Shown here: positions 29,425-33,215 of the stretch, piece by piece | Numbering within the stretch: position 1 is the first letter of the stretch | Layout: each line of letters opens with the position of its first letter | NCBI GenBank assembly: GCA_026396385.1 | Contig: JAPLWV010000013.1 | Span: 1-33,215 of the forward strand | Source: Microcaldota archaeon | GTDB lineage: Archaea > Micrarchaeota > Micrarchaeia > Burarchaeales > Fermentimicrarchaeaceae | Reading direction: 5' to 3' | DNA: 33,215 nt | Position numbers and translations under genes: made by a program | Notes under the pieces: model-generated | Told to the model about the DNA's origin: nothing | Seen by the model: the letters and a program-made list of their open reading frames with translations, nothing else | Databases searched by the model: none

Positions 29425-30579
29425 TTACTTTCCTATTTGCCCTATCCTTTTCACCAACTCGTCCCGCACCATCCTCTCAAAACCAGCATTAAGTCTTATT
29501 CCTGCTGCAACATCATGACCTCCTCCGCTATCAATCGCATTCTTTAAGTCGCTCTTCAGCATCCATATGAGTTGATTCGCATTGAAGCCTGCTTCCCTTG
29601 CCTTGGCATTGGCTCTTATATGCATCGCTCTATCAGTGTATGCAACAGTTACCAGAGGGGCATCCACCTTCTTGCTGAACTCATCATGAACCTCCCCGCA
29701 TATCCTGCCTTTCGGTGGGAACTTCCCTCCCTTAAGTTTTTCAAGCCTTACGAGCACAACCCGGAATCCATTGTCCATTTCCTTCAGCTTGGAATAGTTC
29801 AATGCCTGCTTCCTCACATCCTCGATTTTCTTCATTGCAGTCTTGTATATAGAATCTACTTTTTTGGAATCTTTTAAGACAAGATAGTACGTCTCGAGGC
29901 TCTCCGCAAAATCATCGCTTGAGGATATGAAATCCAGCACAAGCGCCTTACGCTTAATATGCTCCTCCTGCTTTACCGGGAGCTTGCTCCTGTCCCCGGT
30001 AAGAGAGATCTTCTCAAGCTCAGAGATACCGTCGAAAGGCCTGAGCTTCCTGGCTATTTCACCTGCAATCAAGCCTGCCGCATAATCGGAACTGCCACCA
30101 TGCAACCATGGCGAAACCAGCAGAGTCGCTATCTGTTTTATCTCTGCTTCTGGCGGATGGTGGTCTGCAATGACTATATCGAATTTTGCCCTTCTGAGAG
30201 TTTTAAGAGTATCCACACTTTCTGAATTTACGGAGAAATCAAGCAGTATAGCCAGAGGCGGTGCTGGGGATTGCATGTGCCTTACAAGCTCGAGGTCATC
30301 CAACATGCTTGGGATGGAGTACATTGGCGAAGGATTCTTGAAGATAAGAAGCTTTTTCCTGTACTCCGGCCACTCCTTTTCTCCCACTATTCGCTTGATG
30401 GATAGGTAAATGGAAATGGCGGAGCATATTCCATCGCAATCCCCGTGGTATCTGATCACAATCGGGCTGCGGCGGTCCACGTAGCTTTTTATGATGCTTG
30501 CAGCTCTTTCAAGATCCTCCCCCATTCTGAGGAGAACCTCATCATCTGGCAGAACGCTGGCAGAGTCGGTTGCAACCAT
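29425..30579 (-). CDS. DHH-family phosphoesterase (RecJ/GAN- or nanoRNase-like)
   Basis: The 384-residue protein has the DHH superfamily layout: motif I RYHGDCDGICSA (about residue 43) with DxDG, motif III IVIADHHPPEAE (about residue 135), and a C-terminal DHHA1 domain with SGGGHDVAAGIRLN (about residue 355). Metal-binding Asp and His residues are all present, so it should be an active phosphodiesterase; archaeal relatives act as RecJ-like exonucleases in the replisome or in RNA decay. Which of these applies cannot be decided by eye. I use ATG 30579, at which AATTATTAAT (30601-30610) would give a leaderless transcript; an upstream start would add an unconserved Pro-rich stretch. Confidence 0.87.
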   Translation of the reverse strand: MVATDSASVLPDDEVLLRMGEDLERAASIIKSYVDRRSPIVIRYHGDCDGICSAISIYLSIKRIVGEKEWPEYRKKLLIFKNPSPMYSIPSMLDDLELVRHMQSPAPPLAILLDFSVNSESVDTLKTLRRAKFDIVIADHHPPEAEIKQIATLLVSPWLHGGSSDYAAGLIAGEIARKLRPFDGISELEKISLTGDRSKLPVKQEEHIKRKALVLDFISSSDDFAESLETYYLVLKDSKKVDSIYKTAMKKIEDVRKQALNYSKLKEMDNGFRVVLVRLEKLKGGKFPPKGRICGEVHDEFSKKVDAPLVTVAYTDRAMHIRANAKAREAGFNANQLIWMLKSDLKNAIDSGGGHDVAAGIRLNAGFERMVRDELVKRIGQIGK

Positions 30580-30600
30580 ATGGAGTTTACGCAAAGGAGT

Positions 30601-30610
30601 ATTAATAATT
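30601..30610 (-). promoter_or_regulatory. TATA box for the DHH gene
   Basis: Minus-strand AATTATTAAT, 22-31 bases before ATG 30579 and 38 bases after the stop of the upstream Cys-repeat gene. Confidence 0.4.
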
Positions 30611-30647
30611 GGAGTGGGGTTAAGCAAGAGGGGATTCGGGCTGGGCA

Positions 30648-31502
30648 CTAAGTCTGGCTGACCTGAAGACACTGTTCTTTAATGCTTTCGAGAGAGATGT
30701 AGGAGCAAAGCTGCGGGTTCTTCGTATCGCTTGCCAGCTGCATGTAGCAGGCGTCTTTAAGTGTGCCCGAAGGCATTGAAGCGCATGTGCTCGGGTCTTT
30801 GGAGTATACCGCAGCTATGTAACGGCATGCCTGCCTGCCCTGCGGATCGCTTATAGTATCGCAGCTTGCAGGGTCTATCCTGCCCGTCAGGCAGAATTGT
30901 CTGGTGAACTCTGTTGATACCTGGTTGCAGTAGGTTGTGTCATTCAGCTCCCTAACCATAGAGATTATACAGGCATCCGCCGCAGTTAGCTGGGCTCCGA
31001 GATCATCCGCAATCATCAGCCTGCAGAATGCCGCATCTTTGTTCTTGATGGCAAGCTGAGGGTATATCCGGTTCTTGCATGTGTTTCTCGAAACGTTCAG
31101 CACTATTGACTCGCAGATATCGGGCCTGCCCAGCGTTACTGCTATTCCTGACAAGCAGTTGCCCATTAGATAGCTTGAGTTGATTTTCATGCACATTGAG
31201 GAGTCATTAGTCCTCACCGCCAGTCTTGATAAGCACTCGTCCATCCCAGCTCCGGACAGTTTCATGCATATGGAGTAGTTCTCCGGGATGCCATTGCCTA
31301 ACAGCAACGTATAGCAGCGCTCTGCAACTGAGCTCTCATTTATCTCACCGCACTTGGATATGTTTGATGTTTCTGAAGCTACCATGAGCAGGCATCCGTC
31401 TTTCTGCGAGGGATCCCAGAGGTGGTAGCACCTGTTGGGTGACGTGTCAACAAAGATACAGCCAGTGAGGAATAAGAGGAAGAAAATTAGGTGTTTTCTC
31501 AT
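30648..31502 (-). CDS. Second Cys-pair repeat lipoprotein, paralogue of 22574-23827
   Basis: The 284-residue product starts MRKHLIFFLLFLTGC, with lipobox LTGC (Cys 15). The rest has 21 Cys in total, with the same period as the protein at 22574-23827: Cys, about 11 residues, Cys, about 13 residues. Shared features include ERCYxLL- and KDACYMQLASDTKNPQLC-like units and N-x-S/T sequons (NISKC, NYSIC, NDSSMC) just before Cys. No known function. The true start is ATG 31502, not a longer upstream frame, because it sets the signal peptide at the N-terminus and a TATA box lies 24-36 bases upstream. Confidence 0.85.
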   Translation of the reverse strand: MRKHLIFFLLFLTGCIFVDTSPNRCYHLWDPSQKDGCLLMVASETSNISKCGEINESSVAERCYTLLLGNGIPENYSICMKLSGAGMDECLSRLAVRTNDSSMCMKINSSYLMGNCLSGIAVTLGRPDICESIVLNVSRNTCKNRIYPQLAIKNKDAAFCRLMIADDLGAQLTAADACIISMVRELNDTTYCNQVSTEFTRQFCLTGRIDPASCDTISDPQGRQACRYIAAVYSKDPSTCASMPSGTLKDACYMQLASDTKNPQLCSYISLESIKEQCLQVSQT

Positions 31503-31525
31503 AGAAGTAATTGTATAGGTTGTGT

Positions 31526-31538
31526 AATATATAAATTT
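31526..31538 (-). promoter_or_regulatory. TATA box for the second Cys-repeat lipoprotein
   Basis: Minus-strand AATTTATATATTA region, about 24-36 bases before ATG 31502. It separates this gene from the 23S rRNA trailer (about 31540-31755), in which I see GC-rich hairpins (for example CGGCC/GGCCG around 31707-31734) but no gene. Confidence 0.55.
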
Positions 31539-31755
31539 TTCTGAGATATGCGGGTAGTTGAGACACTGCCTTTTGGAATTGCTGCCGGTGGACTTCAGCA
31601 CGAAAGCTGCGGGACGAGTAGAGCTTCAGCTAGGAATCCGAATTTGGAAAGAATTAGAGAACAGCCGAGCCTTAATGGGTGGTGGATTAAAGTAGTAGGC
31701 CCGGCCATTCGAGCATGAAGTGAAAGGCCGTGATTTTTGGAATGACCATAGCTCC

Positions 31756-32694
31756 TTTTAGCAAGTGCAGAAAGGCTTTTAGTAGTGGACGGACTCACGG
31801 ATCGCTTATGCTTTCCGTTTACATCCCCACCCTATCAACAGAATCTGCTATTCTGGCCTTGGACTGCCTCGTTTTGAGAATGGCTTCGACCTTAGATGCT
31901 TTCAGGTCTTATCCAGTGGCGCGTGGCTGCCCGGCGTTGCTTTGCACAACCGGTATACTAGAGGCGCCGAATCCCCGTTCCTCTCGTACTTAGGGATTCA
32001 TACTCTCAAGCAGTCGACACTCCTAGGAGATACTACCGAACTGTCTCGCGACGTTCTGAACCCAGCTCGTGTAGGTCTTTAATGGATGAACAACCCAACC
32101 CTTGGTGGCTCCTGCACCACCAGGATGACCTAGGCCGACAGCGATGTACCAAACCGCAAGGTCGATATGTACTCTCGCCTGCGACGAGCCTGTTACCCCC
32201 GGGGTAGCTTGTTTGTCAGCTTGGACCCTCAGCAAAAGGGATTCCAAGGTTCGTTAAGCCCCTCTTTCGAGTCTGAATTCCACGCTTTTAAGAATTCAGT
32301 CAGCCCTGCATTTGTCTTTAACCCTTACCAGCGGATTTCTGACCCGCCTAAGCAGAGCATTGGGCGCCCTTGTTTCCTTATCGAGGGCGTACCGCCCCAG
32401 CCAAACTATCCATCTGCAGATGTCCCCTTTCGGGTGAGGAACACAGCAATTGGAGAGCAGTGTTTCACTTTCGCATTCGCACCCCCCGCGAGGGATGTTT
32501 CGACGCTCCTGCTTACGCTGTGCAACAACCACCGTATCCCAACGACAGACTATAGTAAAGCTCCACGGGGTCTTCGTTTCCCCCTAGAAGTCCTCGGCAT
32601 CTTCACCGAGTAGTGAGTTCACCAGGTCCCAGGTAGGGACAGCGGGACGCTCGTTATGCCATTCATGCAAGCCACCAATTAAGCGGCGAGGTAT
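31756..32694 (-). rRNA. 23S ribosomal RNA, 3' third (after intron)
   Basis: Minus-strand sequence matches archaeal 23S from about E. coli position 1937 to the 3' end. Examples: AATACCTCGCCGCTTAATTG after the intron, GCATGAATGGCATAACGAGC, the peptidyl transferase and sarcin-ricin region (AGTACGAGAGGAACGGGGAT around 31971-31990), and TTGATAGGGTGGGGATGTAA near the end. The exact 3' end is uncertain, near 31745-31765. I find no 5S rRNA or tRNA in the 250 bases that follow, so 5S is probably unlinked. The 5' two thirds lie outside the window, beyond the intron. Confidence 0.93.
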
Positions 32695-33215
32695 TACGTC
32701 ATAGCCGAATTCCGTGCAGATTGAACAGCAATAAAAACCGCCTTTCCTTGTCAGGATGCGAGGTTCCTATCTTCCGATAGAATCCCAAAAGCGCATCCTT
32801 GCCGGAAATTGCGAGATCGAAATCAAATGTGTTCACATTTCTTTTTGGGCCGTATATGTTGGCATACAAAATCCCAAAATTCGAGCACATCCGAGCCAGA
32901 TCATTGATGACCGGGCATCCTGATTTTTCATGCCATGCCTGGTGAATCCGGATTCGCAGGCGCGGCCTTGTGGGAAATGTCCCATCAAGAAAACGCTCTA
33001 CGTGCGGAACCTCACCTTCTGCATCAAAAAATCCCCTCAAATACCATTTCTGCAGCTGTGGGTGCTTCCAGCATATCGCCGGAGTTTTCCACGGTGCCGA
33101 GCCTGTCGGATGCCCGAGCGCTTTCTGCAGCCTCATAAAAACGTCTTTCGAATAGACAACCAGCCTCGGAGTGTTTTTGTCCACTTTAAGGCGGATCTTC
33201 CTTTCAGGAAGACCA
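32695..33215 (-). mobile_element. Archaeal 23S rRNA intron (partial) near position 1936
   Basis: The 23S sequence breaks off before AATACCTCGCC: mature archaeal 23S reads GCGAAATACCT here, while this gene has TGACGTAATACCT. Everything upstream to the window end is not rRNA and is almost filled by a LAGLIDADG gene. It should be a BHB-type rRNA intron; the 5' splice site is outside the window so I cannot test the motif. By E. coli numbering (A1936-A1938 before U1939) the site is in or next to the helix 69-71 region, a known hot spot for archaeal 23S introns. Confidence 0.8.
32699..33215 (-). CDS. LAGLIDADG homing endonuclease, C-terminal part (runs off window)
   Basis: Intron-encoded DNA endonuclease. 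The visible 171 residues are open to the window edge and start GLPERKIRLKVDKNTPRLVV, so the true start and probably the first LAGLIDADG helix lie outside. One LAGLIDADG motif is visible as KWYLRGFFDAEGEV, with the catalytic acidic residue in DAEG. Flanking segments (RLRIRIHQAWHEKSG, FDLAISGKDALLGFYRKIGT) fit the beta-sheet saddle of the family. The stop codon at 32699-32701 lies only about five bases before the exon, so coding and splicing signals overlap. It would propagate the intron into intron-less 23S genes. Confidence 0.88.
   Translation of the reverse strand, partial: GLPERKIRLKVDKNTPRLVVYSKDVFMRLQKALGHPTGSAPWKTPAICWKHPQLQKWYLRGFFDAEGEVPHVERFLDGTFPTRPRLRIRIHQAWHEKSGCPVINDLARMCSNFGILYANIYGPKRNVNTFDFDLAISGKDALLGFYRKIGTSHPDKERRFLLLFNLHGIRL

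Noticed and set aside
31503-31601. Upstream extension of the second Cys-repeat lipoprotein
   Set aside because: It would bury the signal peptide inside the protein and cross the TATA box at 31526-31538.
31540-31755. A 5S rRNA gene or a separate small RNA after 23S
   Set aside because: I looked for 5S signatures and C/D boxes on both strands and found only hairpins of a probable rRNA trailer; a lone GTGATTT is not enough.
31971-32613. Open frames inside the 23S region
   Set aside because: The sequence is highly conserved rRNA on the minus strand; the frames are chance products.
1-33215. CRISPR array, prophage or plasmid functions
   Set aside because: No spaced direct repeats, cas genes, integrases or replication genes are seen; the only mobile signals are the rRNA intron and the omega-RNA-like remnant.

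Overview
The window is archaeal. It carries a near-complete archaeal S10-spc-alpha ribosomal protein supercluster with archaeal/eukaryal-type proteins (L32e, L19e, L18e, L34e, L14e, S4e), archaeal RNA polymerase subunits (B''/B, H, D, N), the RNase P protein Rpp29, Cbf5, an archaeal SRP (7S) RNA, TATA-box promoters, and bulge-helix-bulge (BHB) introns in tRNA and 23S rRNA genes. The many tRNA introns at non-canonical positions, the compact gene packing and the small secreted Cys-rich lipoproteins suggest a DPANN lineage, perhaps Micrarchaeota- or Diapherotrites-like. The phylum is an inference, not proven here.

Layout. (1) Positions 1-1652, minus strand: SRP RNA, intron-containing tRNA-Ser(GCU), a 41-residue orphan ORF, an orphan RNA resembling the 3' end (omega RNA) of an IS200/IS605 tnpB gene behind its own TATA box, rpoH, and the 5' part of rpoB''/rpoB. 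(2) Positions 1713-22582, plus strand: one long run of tightly packed genes: L3, L4, L23, L2, S19, L22, S3, L29, aIF1, Rpp29, S17, L14, L24, S4e, L5, S14, S8, L6, L32e, L19e, L18, S5, L30, L15, SecY, adenylate kinase, DUF106/EMC3-like protein, L34e, CMP kinase, L14e, Cbf5, tRNA-Ser(GGA), S13, S4, S11, RpoD, tRNA-Leu(GAG), L18e, L13, S9, RpoN, tRNA-Pro(GGG), S2. Most junctions are overlaps or a few bases, and the TGA stop often doubles as part of the next Shine-Dalgarno (GTGAT). (3) Positions 22574-31502, mostly minus strand with individual promoters: a 33-cysteine repeat lipoprotein, a C/D box sRNA, a phosphoribosyltransferase, tRNA-Gln(UUG), ProS, a ferredoxin-thioredoxin fusion (plus strand), an acyltransferase-like membrane protein, an isoprenylcysteine-methyltransferase-like protein, a collagen-like lipoprotein, tRNA-Trp(CCA) with a C/D RNA in its intron, a DHH phosphoesterase, and a second Cys-repeat lipoprotein. 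(4) Positions about 31755-33215, minus strand: the 3' third of 23S rRNA, interrupted near E. coli position 1936 by an intron carrying a LAGLIDADG endonuclease gene that runs off the window.

Function. Most of the window is gene-expression machinery: ribosome, RNA polymerase, protein translocation (SecY, DUF106, SRP RNA), nucleotide kinases, tRNAs and RNA modification (Cbf5, C/D RNAs). The second half adds cell-surface proteins with lipoboxes. The most notable signals are RNA ones: all six tRNA genes appear interrupted (eight insertions; Leu and Pro have two each), the tRNA-Trp intron carries a guide matching C34, a free C/D sRNA has a guide matching the 23S sequence beside the rRNA intron, and an omega-RNA-like transcript stands alone without a tnpB gene.
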